Below, piece by piece: positions 29,168 through 38,883 of a DNA stretch of 64,000 nt (position 1 is its first letter; each line of letters opens with the position of its first letter). A program made the translations under genes and the position numbers. The notes under the pieces were generated by a model, which was given only the letters and a program-made list of their open reading frames with translations, was not told the DNA's origin and ran no database searches. The DNA comes from Cupriavidus nantongensis. GTDB taxonomy: Bacteria; Pseudomonadota; Gammaproteobacteria; Burkholderiales; Burkholderiaceae. The stretch spans positions 62,001-126,000 of the forward strand of contig NZ_CP014845.1 in NCBI RefSeq assembly GCF_001598055.1, in the 5' to 3' direction.

Positions 29168-30082
29168 ATGACGCCGTTCCGCAACGCCGCCCCCGCACAC
29201 ACCGGCCCGGTCACCGCGCCGGCCGCCCTGCTGCGGCGCGACGACGCGCGCGACTTTTTGCTGACCGAGCGCGATTTCGAGCAGATCCGCACGCTGATCC
29301 ACCGGCGCGCCGGCATCTCGCTGGGCAGCCACAAGCGCGAGATGGTCTACAGCCGGCTCGCGCGCCGGCTGCGCACGCTGCAGCTGACCGACTTTGCCTC
29401 GTACCTGGCGCTGCTGGAAGCGGACGACCGCTCGCCGGAGTGGGAGTTCTTCACCAACGCGCTGACGACCAACCTGACCTCGTTCTTCCGCGAGGCGCAC
29501 CACTTCCCGCTGCTGGCGGAGCATGCCAGGCAGGTTGGCCGGCCCTACAGCGTGTGGTGCTCGGCCGCATCCACCGGCGAAGAACCGTACTCGATCGCCA
29601 TCACCCTGGCCGAGGCGCTGGGCGACCGCGCCGGCACCGTGCTGGCCACCGACATCGACACCCAGGTACTGGCCAAGGCCCGCAGCGGCGTCTATTCGGC
29701 CGAGCAGGTGGCGCGGCTGTCGCCGGAACGGCTCAAGCGCTTCTTCCTGAAGGGCACCGGCCCGCGCACCGGATCGGTCAAGGTCAAGCCGGAACTGGCC
29801 GCCACCATCGCGTTCGAGCCGCTGAACCTGCTCGCGCCCGACTGGGGCATCCGCGAGCAGTTCGACGCCATCTTCTGCCGCAACGTGATGATCTACTTCG
29901 ACAAGCCGACCCAGGGCCGCATCCTGGAGCGCTTTGTGCCGCTGCTCAAGCCGCACGGGCTGCTGTTCGCCGGCCATTCGGAGAACTTCTCCTACGTCAC
30001 GCGCGCGTTCCAGCTGCGCGGGCAGACCGTCTATGAACTGGCACCGGGCGCGCTGTCCGCGGCCGGTCGGGGCAGGCCGTAA
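29168..30082 (+). CDS. cheR: chemoreceptor glutamate methyltransferase CheR
   Basis: A 304-aa SAM-dependent methyltransferase that methylates receptor glutamates for adaptation. It has the N-terminal helical domain ([30 protein letters not shown]), the SAM site ([17 protein letters not shown]), [17 protein letters not shown] and the late [15 protein letters not shown] and [10 protein letters not shown] motifs. The stop overlaps the cheD start by one base (TAATG), implying coupled translation. Confidence 0.96.
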   Translation: MTPFRNAAPAHTGPVTAPAALLRRDDARDFLLTERDFEQIRTLIHRRAGISLGSHKREMVYSRLARRLRTLQLTDFASYLALLEADDRSPEWEFFTNALTTNLTSFFREAHHFPLLAEHARQVGRPYSVWCSAASTGEEPYSIAITLAEALGDRAGTVLATDIDTQVLAKARSGVYSAEQVARLSPERLKRFFLKGTGPRTGSVKVKPELAATIAFEPLNLLAPDWGIREQFDAIFCRNVMIYFDKPTQGRILERFVPLLKPHGLLFAGHSENFSYVTRAFQLRGQTVYELAPGALSAAGRGRP

Positions 30083-30732
30083 TGCGCACGCCCCACCTGC
30101 CCGAAGCACTGGCCACGCGCACCTACTTCGACCGCGAGTTCGGCAAGCAGGCCATCAAGCTGCTGCCCAACGAGTACTACGTGACCCGCGACGACGTGGT
30201 GCTGACCACCGTGCTGGGCTCTTGCGTGGCCGCCTGCATCCGCGACGAAGTGGCCGGCGTCGGCGGCATGAACCACTTCATGCTGCCGGACGACGACGGC
30301 AGCGCCGACCGCATGCTGTCGGCATCGATGCGCTATGGCAGCTATGCGCTGGAAGTGCTGATCAACGAACTGCTCAAGATGGGCGCGCGCCGCGAGCGGC
30401 TCGAGGCCAAGGTCTTCGGCGGCGGCGCGGTGCTGGCCAACATGACCACGCTGAACATCGGCGACCGCAACGCGGACTTCGTACTGCGCTATCTGAAAGC
30501 GGAAGAGGTGCGCGTGGCGGCGCAGGACCTGCGCGGCCCGCATGCGCGCCGCGTCAGCTATTTCCCGATCGGCGGGCTGGCGCTGGTGCGCCGCCTGACG
30601 CGGCAGGACGACCAGGTTTCGGTGGCGCGCGACGAACGCGCGCTGGCGCGGGCCATTGCCACTTCGGCGCGCGAACCGTCGCGCTCGCCGGAACTGTTTG
30701 CGCGGCAGACGTACTCGCGCCAGCTTCCCTGA
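30082..30732 (+). CDS. cheD: chemoreceptor glutamine deamidase CheD
   Basis: A 216-aa CheD, which deamidates receptor glutamines. The catalytic Cys ([12 protein letters not shown]) and His (GGMNHFMLP) are present, as are the [20 protein letters not shown] and KVFGGGAV segments. It overlaps cheR and precedes cheB, the usual order in this lineage. Confidence 0.95.
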   Translation: MRTPHLPEALATRTYFDREFGKQAIKLLPNEYYVTRDDVVLTTVLGSCVAACIRDEVAGVGGMNHFMLPDDDGSADRMLSASMRYGSYALEVLINELLKMGARRERLEAKVFGGGAVLANMTTLNIGDRNADFVLRYLKAEEVRVAAQDLRGPHARRVSYFPIGGLALVRRLTRQDDQVSVARDERALARAIATSAREPSRSPELFARQTYSRQLP

Positions 30733-30754
30733 AACCTTACAAGCACGACCAATC

Positions 30755-31837
30755 ATGACTGCCGCCAAGATCAAGGTGCTGTGCGTGGATGACTCCGCGC
30801 TGATCCGCAGCCTGATGACGGAGATCATCAACAGCCAGCCCGACATGGAAGTGGTCGGCACCGCGCCCGACCCGCTGGTCGCGCGCGACCTGATCAAGCG
30901 CCTGAACCCCGACGTGCTGACGCTCGATGTCGAAATGCCGCGCATGGACGGCCTCGACTTTCTGGAGCGGCTGATGCGGCTGCGGCCGATGCCGGTGCTG
31001 ATGGTGTCGTCGCTGACCGAGCGCGGCTCCGAAATCACCATGCGCGCGCTGGAGCTGGGCGCGGTGGACTTCGTCACCAAGCCCAAGCTGGGCATCCGCG
31101 ACGGGCTGCTCGAATACACCGACACCATTGCCGACAAGCTGCGCGCCGCATCGCGCGCGCGCGTACGCGCAGCCGCGCAACCGGCCGCGCCCTCCGCCAC
31201 CGGACCCGCGCCGGTGCCGATGCTGCGCAGCCCGCTGCTGTCGACCGAGAAGCTGATCATCCTGGGCGCCTCCACCGGCGGCACCGAGGCCATCAAGGAA
31301 TTCCTGATGCCGCTGCCGCCCGACAGCCCCGCGGTGATGATCGTGCAGCATATGCCGGCCGGTTTTACGCGATCCTTCGCGCAGCGGCTGGACGGCCTGT
31401 GCCGCATCACCGTGAAGGAAGCCGAGCACGGCGAGCGCGTGCTGCCGGGCCATGCGTATATTGCACCGGGCGACTCGCATCTGCTGCTCGCGCGCAGCGG
31501 CGCCAACTACGTGGCGCACCTGTCGCAGGAGGCGCCGGTCAACCGCCATCGCCCGTCGGTCGACGTGTTGTTCGATTCCGCCGCCCAGCACGGCGGCAAG
31601 AACGTGATCGGCGTGATCCTGACCGGCATGGGCAAGGACGGCGCACGCGGCATGCTGCGCATGCGCGAGGCCGGCGCCTACAACCTGGCGCAGGACGAAC
31701 AGAGTTGCATCGTATTCGGCATGCCGAAGGAGGCGATTGCCGCCGGCGGCGTGCATGAAGTCGTGCCGTTGCCGGCGATGACCCAGCGCGTCATGGCGCG
31801 CCTGGCCACCTACGGCACGCGCGCGCAACGAGTCTAA
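30755..31837 (+). CDS. cheB: receptor methylesterase/response regulator CheB
   Basis: A 360-aa CheB: an N-terminal receiver with phosphoacceptor D58 ([12 protein letters not shown]), a short Ala/Pro linker (about 132-160), and a C-terminal methylesterase with the catalytic Ser ([10 protein letters not shown]), His (VQHMPAGFT) and Asp (GMGKDGARG). It removes methyl groups from receptors when phosphorylated by CheA. The start at 30755 was chosen because the receiver begins there. Confidence 0.96.
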   Translation: MTAAKIKVLCVDDSALIRSLMTEIINSQPDMEVVGTAPDPLVARDLIKRLNPDVLTLDVEMPRMDGLDFLERLMRLRPMPVLMVSSLTERGSEITMRALELGAVDFVTKPKLGIRDGLLEYTDTIADKLRAASRARVRAAAQPAAPSATGPAPVPMLRSPLLSTEKLIILGASTGGTEAIKEFLMPLPPDSPAVMIVQHMPAGFTRSFAQRLDGLCRITVKEAEHGERVLPGHAYIAPGDSHLLLARSGANYVAHLSQEAPVNRHRPSVDVLFDSAAQHGGKNVIGVILTGMGKDGARGMLRMREAGAYNLAQDEQSCIVFGMPKEAIAAGGVHEVVPLPAMTQRVMARLATYGTRAQRV

Positions 31838-31906
31838 GCGAGCCGGCAAGCCGAAACAACAAAGCCGGACCCACCAGCCATCACTGTATTTACTGGAGTC
31901 TTTAAA

Positions 31907-32293
31907 GTGGACAAGAACATCAAGATCCTGGTCGTGGACGATTTCCCGACCATGCGCCGGATCATCCGCAACCTGCTCAAGGAGCTGGGTTTCGTCAACG
32001 TCGAAGAAGCCGAGGACGGCGCCGCCGGCCTGGAAAAGGCCAAGGACGGCAGCTTCCAGTTCGTGATCTCCGACTGGAACATGCCCAACATGGACGGCCT
32101 GTCGATGCTGCAGGCCATCCGCGCCGACGCCAACATCGGCAAGATCCCGGTACTGATGGTCACCGCCGAGGCCAAGAAGGAAAACATCATCGCCGCGGCC
32201 CAGGCCGGCGCCAACGGCTACGTGGTCAAGCCGTTCACGGCCGCCACGCTGGACGAGAAGATCACCAAGATCTTCGAAAAACTCGGCGGCTGA
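31907..32293 (+). CDS. cheY: chemotaxis response regulator CheY
   Basis: A 128-aa CheY with the full active site: D11/D12, phosphoacceptor D56 ([11 protein letters not shown]), T86 and K108 (VVKPF). Phospho-CheY binds the flagellar switch. The start is GTG at 31907, 13 bases after GGAG. It lies next to cheZ, unlike the second CheY-like gene at 17686. Confidence 0.96.
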   Translation: MDKNIKILVVDDFPTMRRIIRNLLKELGFVNVEEAEDGAAGLEKAKDGSFQFVISDWNMPNMDGLSMLQAIRADANIGKIPVLMVTAEAKKENIIAAAQAGANGYVVKPFTAATLDEKITKIFEKLGG

Positions 32294-32311
32294 GGCGGAG
32301 GCGCGTTTGTC

Positions 32312-32947
32312 ATGACCCCCACCCTGAGCAACGATTCCGCCGAACAACTGATCCTGCGCATCGGCAACCTGACGCGCATGCTGCGCGACAACATGCGCGA
32401 GCTCGGCCTGGACAAGGAAATCGAGCGCGCCGCGCAAGCCATCCCCGACGCGCGCGACCGCCTGAACTACATCGCCGCGATGACCGAGCAGGCCGCCGAA
32501 CGCACGCTCAACGCGGTCGAACTGGCGCAGCCGATCCAGTCCGACATCGAACAGCAAGCCGAAACGCTCGATAAGCGCTGGGCCGCCTGGTTTGAAAAGC
32601 CGGTGGAACTGGCCGACGCCCGCTCGCTGGTACTGGACACCCGCGCCTTCCTGTCCGAGGTACCCGGCCAGGCCCGCGCCACCAACAGCCACCTGCTCGA
32701 CATCATGATGGCGCAGGACTTCCAAGACCTGACCGGCCAGGTCATCAAGAAGATGATGGACATGATCCGCGCGCTGGAGCAGGAACTGCTGCAGGTGCTG
32801 ATCGACAACGTGCCGTCCGAGCGCCGCGTGGAAGTGCAGCAGCCGTCGACGCTGATGAATGGGCCGCAGGTGAATCCGGAAGGGAAGCCGGATGTGGTGT
32901 CGGACCAGGCGCAGGTGGATGATTTGTTGGCTAGTCTGGGGTTTTGA
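32312..32947 (+). CDS. cheZ: CheY-phosphate phosphatase CheZ
   Basis: A 211-aa CheZ, mostly a long helical hairpin. The catalytic region reads MAQDFQDLTGQVIKKMMDMI, in which the Gln of DLTGQ acts on phospho-CheY, and the C-terminal helix (QAQVDDLLASLGF) is the usual CheY-binding tail. It is the last gene of the mot-che run and is followed by a strong palindrome that may terminate transcription. In related genomes flhB usually follows; here an accessory island does. Confidence 0.95.
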   Translation: MTPTLSNDSAEQLILRIGNLTRMLRDNMRELGLDKEIERAAQAIPDARDRLNYIAAMTEQAAERTLNAVELAQPIQSDIEQQAETLDKRWAAWFEKPVELADARSLVLDTRAFLSEVPGQARATNSHLLDIMMAQDFQDLTGQVIKKMMDMIRALEQELLQVLIDNVPSERRVEVQQPSTLMNGPQVNPEGKPDVVSDQAQVDDLLASLGF

Positions 32948-32990
32948 GGGTTGATTAGCCTGCGGCATTTCGCGATGCCGCGTGTTTGCT

Positions 32991-33030
32991 CCCCTCTCCC
33001 GCTTGCGGGAGAGGGGCGGGGGAGAGGGCC
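32991..33030. repeat. REP-like palindromic repeat
   Basis: A perfect 26-base palindrome (32991-33016; centre CCCGCTTGCGGG with flanking CTCT/AGAG) followed by a GGGGGAGAGGG tail. The same unit recurs several times at 55555-57180. It lies 44 bases after cheZ and may double as its terminator. Confidence 0.8.
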
Positions 33031-33159
33031 GGCGCATCCACGAAGCCAACCGCATCAACACCTGCGCACCCACTCCATCCCGGCAATCCGGCGATGAACG
33101 TTTTAAGAGTTTGCCCATACTCGCGCTTGCTGCCCCTCTTCATACTGGGTTCGTCGCTG

Positions 33160-33330
33160 CGTCGTGGCGACCGGGTTTAGCAGCCCGAAAAGAGAGAGCC
33201 GAACGTTCGTCTTCTGGCGGTATCCTTACGTTCGCCGCGCCTGCGCACGCCCCTTCTTTGGGCGGGCCCTGGCAGGGGAGCCTTCGGGCTCGCCGGCTTT
33301 TGGCTCTTTCTCCGGTCTGCTAACCCTGCC
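33160..33330 (+). ncRNA. candidate structured RNA element (C4/P4-immunity-RNA-like)
   Basis: The segment GGGTTTAGCAGCCC at 33173-33186 is nearly complementary to GGTCTGCTAACCC at 33314-33326, giving a long-range stem that encloses about 127 bases with further local hairpins (for example around CCTTCGGGCTCGCCGG near 33280). This pattern recalls, from memory, the C4-type antisense RNAs and ash-linked elements of phages and islands. No covariance search was possible, and coding by one of the open frames is not excluded. Confidence 0.4.
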
Positions 33331-33495
33331 TTGCGCCCGCCCACCCCTATCAACACCCGGGGAGCGGGACTGAACCTGTATGGTTAGGGGGCATTCCTAT
33401 GCTTCAGTTCTTACTTGCCCATTCTGGGCGATTGGCTATCTCCAGTACCTTCACGATGCAGCAGCGCGCGCGGGACGCGTATGTGGAGGTGTGCC

Positions 33496-33786
33496 ATGTA
33501 TAGCCATAGTCATCACGGTATTACGGCGGAACACAATGGTGTCGACATGCTCGTCACCGCTCACACCCCTGGCGAGAATCCGTTGAGTCTTGCGGTGCAA
33601 CGGGCGGCGCAGCTTCATGGGCTATTGCTTATGGCTAGTGAGCATGGGGCTGTTAGTTTGGAGGCGGCGGATTTGGAGCAGGGGGTTTGGGAGGGTTTGC
33701 TTTCCCTTGCGGCTACGCTGGCGCATGAGACGCTGGTGTTGAGTGAGTTGGCGGTGGTGGAGGGGCAGGGGGTGGAGGTTGAGTGA
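33496..33786 (+). CDS. small hypothetical protein
   Basis: A 96-aa soluble protein starting MYSHSHHGITAEHNGVDMLV. A GGAGG ribosome site lies 6 bases before the ATG. The second half is a run of hydrophobic and acidic helices (LAVQRAAQLHGLLLMASEHG, LLSLAATLAHETLVLSEL). The GC content and codon use drop toward its end, where the island begins. No function is suggested. Confidence 0.6.
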   Translation: MYSHSHHGITAEHNGVDMLVTAHTPGENPLSLAVQRAAQLHGLLLMASEHGAVSLEAADLEQGVWEGLLSLAATLAHETLVLSELAVVEGQGVEVE

Positions 33787-34815
33787 AATTAGGCGGGTCG
33801 TGCAGCCGTGTAGTCGGCTGCCGCCCAATCTTGGAAGCAATCTGAGCGTCGCGGGCCGACCCGCTGCTGTTATTGGGCTCCGGCCCGCTGCGCCGTCGGT
33901 TCCCGCAGTACAGCGATCATTCAACGCCTCGTCACACGTCGCAAATCCGCTTGCGATTGTCTTTTCAATCCTTTTGGCATAGCACGGATTGACGGGGCCG
34001 GCTCATCTGTATGGCACGGTCGCCTGTGCAGTGCACCACGTGATCAGAGTTGTTTACTCCTCAAGAATCAAACACTATTCCTAGTGACGTGAGGCGAATC
34101 GTGTAGCCGTTCTTCAAGTGAATCTTTAATAATCTTTTGAGAGGCGATTTGCCGGCTGACAGATCATCCGCATCATGAGCGGAGACGCAGCAGATGCGGG
34201 GAAGAGCCTCCCAAACGCTGCAACAATACGGAACAGAGTTCCGCCGCTCGCAACTGATTTCGGCGGAAAAAACATGAAACCCAACGGGCCGGCGCGAAGC
34301 GGTGGCAGCCCTGACTGTGCGGCAGGCTCAGCAACGCAAGCATGTCGTTAGCCCAGGCGCAGTTGGCGATGGCGTGACTTTTATGAGATCAAGCGGGCGG
34401 AGAAGGACGTGGCGAGCGCCTGGTACCGGCATCGTCAGGGTGTCGCGCGTTGGCTATCGTCGGCGGTCGCGGTGGCTGACGATAAGGTAATCACGTGTGC
34501 GGGGATCTAGCGCGCCCTGAAACCAGCCATCGTGACGGCGCCCCTGTCGACGCTGTTGCGGCAGCGATATTCGGAGACCCCCGACGGCGAACTGCTGATG
34601 AATTGCTGAAGGAGGAGTGTTCCAGGGCAGCGACGAGGGCAAGGTGCTCATCGAGCGCGGGATCCATTTCTACTAGAACTGATCGGCTACAAAATTTCGT
34701 ACCGCAGCGCCAACGTATCTTTGGCGAAAATGCGAAGGCACCCCTCGTTCGTCGGCTGGACAAGGGTGCCCGATATGTATATCTTTATATGAATCACAAA
34801 AGGCCGGCGCAGCCA
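33787..34815. other. gene-poor left part of the island
   Basis: About 1 kb without a convincing gene. The base composition becomes mixed: AT-rich pieces (34030-34150) alternate with GC-rich ones. Short open frames lack ribosome sites and look like debris of older insertions. The AT-rich stretch 34765-34790 could hold the promoter of the next operon. Confidence 0.5.
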
Positions 34816-35499
34816 ATGACACTCGAAGACATCAAGGCATTCCTGGACTGGAAAACCCCGCTTTTCGACAAGGGCGTTGTTGTCAAAGCAGGTCAGATAC
34901 AGCGGCACGATGGCGCACAGATTTCATTCGAAATACAGGCTGGTTGGGATTTGGGTAAAGCTCACTGGTGTGATAAGAACTGGGGTGTCTTCAATCTTCA
35001 ACTTTTGAAGTTCATCAAAGAAAAAGATTACTCTGCCAAAGAGAGAGCGGAAGTACTGGAGTCGATCCAAATCGATGATAGCCACTGGGAGTGGCTGAAA
35101 AAGGCCTTAGCCTATCGGACGTCCGAGTATGTCTGGTTATTTCTTATGGCCGATGACGCTCCTCAAGGTGCGTGTCTAATCTACCACCCGAAGAAGAGTG
35201 AACTAGAGCCTGGAGACATCTTCTACATCGAATACATCGCGTCGGCACCTTGGAATCGTAAGAACCCAATGTCGCCCCGCCGCTTCGGCGGTATCGGAAG
35301 TCTTCTGATTAAGGCTGCGATGGCATACGCCACCGACGAGTTGAAGCTTCGCCAGGGTTTCTCGTTGCATGCGCTACCGCGTGCCGTACCGTTTTATGAG
35401 CAGATCGGAATGAAGCCTTTCGCCGCTTTGGACAAGGCGAGGCTAAAGTATTTCGAGATGCCACAGGAAACAGCTACTCAGTTTGAGGTGGGTCAGTGA
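34816..35499 (+). CDS. GNAT-fold N-acetyltransferase-like protein, first gene of a putative defence operon
   Basis: About 227 aa from the ATG at 34816; an in-frame ATG at 34789 (236 aa) is the alternative, and neither has a strong ribosome site. The C-terminal half has a GNAT acetyl-CoA-binding pattern: the strand FYIEYIASAPWNRKN, then R-x-x-G-x-G in RRFGGIGSLLIKAAMAYA, and the terminal ALPRAVPFYEQIGMKPF. The N-terminal half is unassigned. Codon use is less GC-biased than in the flagellar genes. Its stop overlaps the start of the metallopeptidase gene, so the two are translationally coupled. The target of acetylation, if any, is unknown. Confidence 0.7.
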   Translation: MTLEDIKAFLDWKTPLFDKGVVVKAGQIQRHDGAQISFEIQAGWDLGKAHWCDKNWGVFNLQLLKFIKEKDYSAKERAEVLESIQIDDSHWEWLKKALAYRTSEYVWLFLMADDAPQGACLIYHPKKSELEPGDIFYIEYIASAPWNRKNPMSPRRFGGIGSLLIKAAMAYATDELKLRQGFSLHALPRAVPFYEQIGMKPFAALDKARLKYFEMPQETATQFEVGQ

Positions 35500-36350
35500 C
35501 GGCAGATCAATTCGACGACTTCCCTGTCAGTTCCGCAGGCACCGCCGACGCAAAAGACCTTTACGAGTCGTTTTTGGAATTTGAGATTTTGCTAGCGCAA
35601 GTTCCAAAAAAACACTTAGGAGAAAATCCCAGGCTCGCAGAGTACGACTTTTTTCGCGAGGTGCACACAGCACGCTCGGCTAAAGGCGCGCTTTATCGCA
35701 GGCGATCTGACGCAAGCGAAGCGCTTGGTCGATTGTGGCTTTCGAGAATCCGCCAGCAGGCCCAGCTGCTTGTAGCGTCAACAGAACTCGTCCCGTTTAA
35801 CGGACTTTCCGCGATTGAGTTGAACGAGATTGCCCGGCTCTGTGTCGACCCCAAAGAGGTTTTCTCGTTGCAGCAGTTACTGTTGAACAAGGGAATCGTG
35901 CTGATCTATGAAGCCTCGATTCCAGGTATGAAGCTCGATGGCGCAGTTTTTTGTCTTGACGACGGACGTCCTGTCGTAGGGCTCAGTCTCCGGTATCCTC
36001 GATTCGACATCTTTTGGTTCACATTGATGCATGAATTGGCTCACATCGTACTTCATCGCGAGATGTTGATGGACCCCATCCTAGAGGATTTGGATGCCGC
36101 ACCGGAAGGATTGATCGAGGAGCAAGCCGACCGCCTTGCTGGAGACTCGCTTATTAGTCGTAGTGATTGGCGTAGCGCCAATGTAAAGTATTCGCCAACA
36201 GAAGAGAACCTGTTTGAATTTGCGCGGCGTGTCGGTGTACACCCCGCTATTGTCGCCGGGCGGCTGCAACGCGAGTCTTCGAGAAAGAATATGTTCGCGA
36301 CAGTACTTAATGAAGTGAATATTCGAAGGATGCTTTTTGGTCATGAATAA
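35496..36350 (+). CDS. ImmA/IrrE-type metallopeptidase
   Basis: A 284-aa protein with a GTG start overlapping the preceding stop by four bases. The zinc motif H-E-x-x-H is at residues 179-183 (MHELAHIVLH), preceded by FDIFWFTLMHE and followed by EEQADRLAGD, whose Glu residues (208/209) supply the third ligand. This is the ImmA/IrrE pattern. In mobile elements and the DNA-damage response such proteases cleave regulatory proteins. There is no helix-turn-helix, so a separate substrate is expected. The N-terminal ~110 residues are charged and helical. It overlaps the next gene by 8 bases, giving a tight three-gene operon. Confidence 0.82.
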   Translation: MTADQFDDFPVSSAGTADAKDLYESFLEFEILLAQVPKKHLGENPRLAEYDFFREVHTARSAKGALYRRRSDASEALGRLWLSRIRQQAQLLVASTELVPFNGLSAIELNEIARLCVDPKEVFSLQQLLLNKGIVLIYEASIPGMKLDGAVFCLDDGRPVVGLSLRYPRFDIFWFTLMHELAHIVLHREMLMDPILEDLDAAPEGLIEEQADRLAGDSLISRSDWRSANVKYSPTEENLFEFARRVGVHPAIVAGRLQRESSRKNMFATVLNEVNIRRMLFGHE

Positions 36351-37413
36351 CTACGTTCCATTTCTCAAACTGAAAACAGGTGAGATTGGTGCCCTGTCGA
36401 CCTTGGATGGAGCGATCAAGTCTTCTATCGTCCCCTTCATTGATTTGCCTAAAAAAGACGGAATGACGGCGGATGGGTTCAAGGGCATGGTTGATAGGGG
36501 GGCGAAGAGTATTGCGAAGCATCTCAAGCAGTTTCCGATGTTCTTTCTGGATAACTTCGACATCGACGACTCGCTGTTGGTAGATGGTCAGCACAATTAT
36601 AATTACGTTCTGAAATCGCTCGGGCACCTTAATTTTGCGCCCGTCGTGGGCCTTGATCGCGCAACAGGAAGAAACGAAGCAGTTTTTAAGGCAAAAGAAG
36701 CGGGGAAATTGATTGCTACGACAATTTCTCTCCGTCTGCAACCAGACGATTTCGAGAACTACGCATTAGTTGCCCACGAAATTGATCAATTACTAAAACG
36801 TGGGAACGGATTATTTACGCATTGGATTCTCGTTCTCGACAACCGCGTTTGCACGGCGGTGGGCCCGGTGAAGCGCGCTAATGTGCTGGCAAAATTCATC
36901 CACGATTCCTCCGCTGCAGCAAAGTTCTCCGCGATCATTGTGACAGGCTCCTCAATACCGCCGTCGATCAGCGATGTGACTAGAGTACTAACCGAGCATG
37001 ATCACCCGCGCGTGGAGATAGCGATCTATCGGGCATTGCGTAAGCAACTGGGAGGTTCAAAGCTATTCTGCGGGGATTATACGATTGTTAGTCCGTTGTA
37101 TTCGGATGTTAAGCTCGCACCAGAGGTAATGTATAACGTCATGACCGCGAAAGTGGTTTATTCGCATGGCGATATACATTATATTGCGCGCGGGGGCGCA
37201 CTCAAAACTCATCCACGCGGTAATTTGCAGTACAACGATATTTTTGCGCAACTTGCCACCAAAACATTCTACCGCCAGCCCTCATTTTCGTTTGGCGATC
37301 AATTCATTTGGGATAGGACTGTTTCTACAGGGGTGATGGTGACGCCAGCCAGTGTGTTAAAACCGACCATAAACGCGCATATGAGCTATATGTTTAAGAG
37401 TTTCTCGGCGTAG
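36343..37413 (+). CDS. Beta-family protein (phage T4 beta-protein-like)
   Basis: A 356-aa protein starting MNNYVPFLKLKTGEIGALST, the form typical of the Beta protein family (a TIM-barrel-like family named after a phage T4 protein and seen repeatedly in accessory islands). Further family-like segments are VPFIDLPKK, GLFTHWILVLDN and the C-terminal KVVYSHGDIHYIARGG and DQFIWDR. No biochemical function is established. Its ATG lies inside the end of the metallopeptidase gene. Its 3' end overlaps, tail to tail, the nuclease gene by 28 bases, an arrangement that links the two physically. Low GC for this genome suggests transfer. Confidence 0.75.
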   Translation: MNNYVPFLKLKTGEIGALSTLDGAIKSSIVPFIDLPKKDGMTADGFKGMVDRGAKSIAKHLKQFPMFFLDNFDIDDSLLVDGQHNYNYVLKSLGHLNFAPVVGLDRATGRNEAVFKAKEAGKLIATTISLRLQPDDFENYALVAHEIDQLLKRGNGLFTHWILVLDNRVCTAVGPVKRANVLAKFIHDSSAAAKFSAIIVTGSSIPPSISDVTRVLTEHDHPRVEIAIYRALRKQLGGSKLFCGDYTIVSPLYSDVKLAPEVMYNVMTAKVVYSHGDIHYIARGGALKTHPRGNLQYNDIFAQLATKTFYRQPSFSFGDQFIWDRTVSTGVMVTPASVLKPTINAHMSYMFKSFSA

Positions 37414-37964
37414 CTGGATCGGTCTACGAGTCGATCGCCAATTTGTTCACACAGCATTCCTCGACCCACATTAAGGGCAATGAAATCTGTCAACTGGGCG
37501 CGAGTGAGCTTATCCAATTTCTTAGGTGAAATCGGTAGCGCGACTTTAAGTAGCTCCGATTTCCACAGCGTCATTAGCGCCACACGCGTGTCATAAAGTG
37601 GATTCCGACTTGCGTTCCGTACATATCTGATCGCTACGCTTCCCCGTGATTGAGACGCGATCATAATTCCCCAGTGTCTAGGCGCTAGGTGCAACGCGTT
37701 GTCGAGATGGCGATCAGTTGTGACTAGGGTGATTCGGCGGAAAGCTAAATCGTAAAATTGACGCTGAACGAGGATTCGACGCACCGCATCCGTATCGCCC
37801 TTTATTTCATAGCAGTGAGCGTATTTGAGAATCGCCACAACGTCTGCGATTGCGTTACCGTTGTGCACACGCAATTCTTCGATAATTGCCTTCGGTTTGT
37901 TCGATAGGGACGCAAGCCTTGCGATCAAAAACTTGCGAATCGTCTTGTCGTCGAGATTCATCAT
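37386..37964 (-). CDS. sce7726-family protein, PD-(D/E)xK nuclease-like
   Basis: A 192-aa minus-strand protein. The segment IIEELRVHNGNAIADVVAIL followed by CYEIKGDTD matches the PD-(D/E)xK nuclease core: E30, D41 and the E53-x-K55 pair; then VTTDRHLDNALHLAPRHWGI gives the later strand. This pattern is that of the sce7726 family, often found beside Beta/sce7725-type genes. The gene converges with and overlaps the Beta gene by 28 bases. An ATG at 37964 and a second at 37961 are both possible. The role as a DNA- or RNA-cutting effector is inferred. Confidence 0.72.
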   Translation of the reverse strand: MMNLDDKTIRKFLIARLASLSNKPKAIIEELRVHNGNAIADVVAILKYAHCYEIKGDTDAVRRILVQRQFYDLAFRRITLVTTDRHLDNALHLAPRHWGIMIASQSRGSVAIRYVRNASRNPLYDTRVALMTLWKSELLKVALPISPKKLDKLTRAQLTDFIALNVGRGMLCEQIGDRLVDRSSYAEKLLNI

Positions 37965-38883
37965 TTCAACGGTGGTCGGTATTCATATTTAAGCAGAAAT
38001 GTCGTCGCGGCGTGGTTCAGCCCGACAATGAGGCGACCCCAATTTCAACGCCACGCACCTATGACGAATGATACAGGGGTTGGCTCTTTTCACACGTCCT
38101 TCCGCCTTTTTCACTTCGGAACCACTAGCTGGGGAGCTTGACGGCGCGGCTCCTCGTCTCTCTTGAGCCTGTTCTGGACAATCCCTCCGATCTTCCTTTT
38201 CGGAGCGGAGCTGGTGAGCGGTATGCGCTCATCGACGCTATCAGCGGCTTTGCCAGATTCTTCGCGCTTTGACCAGTTGGGATGTCGCGCAGCTGCTCCA
38301 GCGATTTTACGTTTGCGGTAAATTGTCTCGTGGCTAGTGCCGCCCTGGCCGCAATACTGGCCGCAGTGTTGCCAGACGGTTGGGTGGGTATGGCGCCTCC
38401 CGGGCGGCCATAAGCGCGCGCTATCCCTTTGGCTCTGAGCTCTCGAGCGCCGCTTCCCAGGACATAACGGCAGCGCGACTAGGATTTGGTGGTGGGCAGC
38501 CGTCCAAGATCGGCCATCTACTGACCGCCGCGTCGCTCAACACGTCTCAAAGCCGAGGAAGGCTCCGATGTCGTTTGTGTCACCAACTTCAGACTGAGCG
38601 CTGCCTGCGCACGTGCAGCGCTGGCTGAATCCTTACCTTCACAGTCTGGCTGCTCGTTACGAGATCCCCGATGATTGGCAAGATCCGCACTACGAGCACC
38701 GCTTAGCGGCTTGAGTGCAGATGGCCGATAGGCGCACACGTAGGAAAAGGGCATAATGCGGAGGTGCTTGGGGGAGCTATGCGGGTCAGTTTCGGGTATG
38801 CGTCCTGTGCTTTAAAACGCAAATGTTGCTTCGGCAGCAGTCCAAGGTCTGACTCCAACGCTTCTCCCATGCACACTTCCCCC
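37965..38883. other. gene-poor stretch with decayed coding sequence
   Basis: No intact gene is convincing. A minus-strand frame ending at 38111 stays open for about 290 bases and reads Lys/Arg-rich residues (SHETIYRKRKIAGAAARHPN), but it has no start or ribosome site, so it is probably the end of a lost gene. The remainder shows short mutually inconsistent frames. Confidence 0.5.

Noticed and set aside
26440..29334. A 964-codon open frame opposite cheA and cheW
   Set aside because: It is antisense to well-conserved chemotaxis genes, is His/Arg/Gln-rich without any domain, and is the usual by-product of high third-position GC.
33164..33373. A small protein gene over the structured element
   Set aside because: Several frames are open across it and none has a ribosome site; the complementary segments make a structured RNA or repeat more likely, though coding is not excluded.
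38111..38400. A Lys/Arg-rich minus-strand frame as a gene
   Set aside because: There is no start codon with a ribosome site and no recognisable family; it is likely the remnant of a lost gene.
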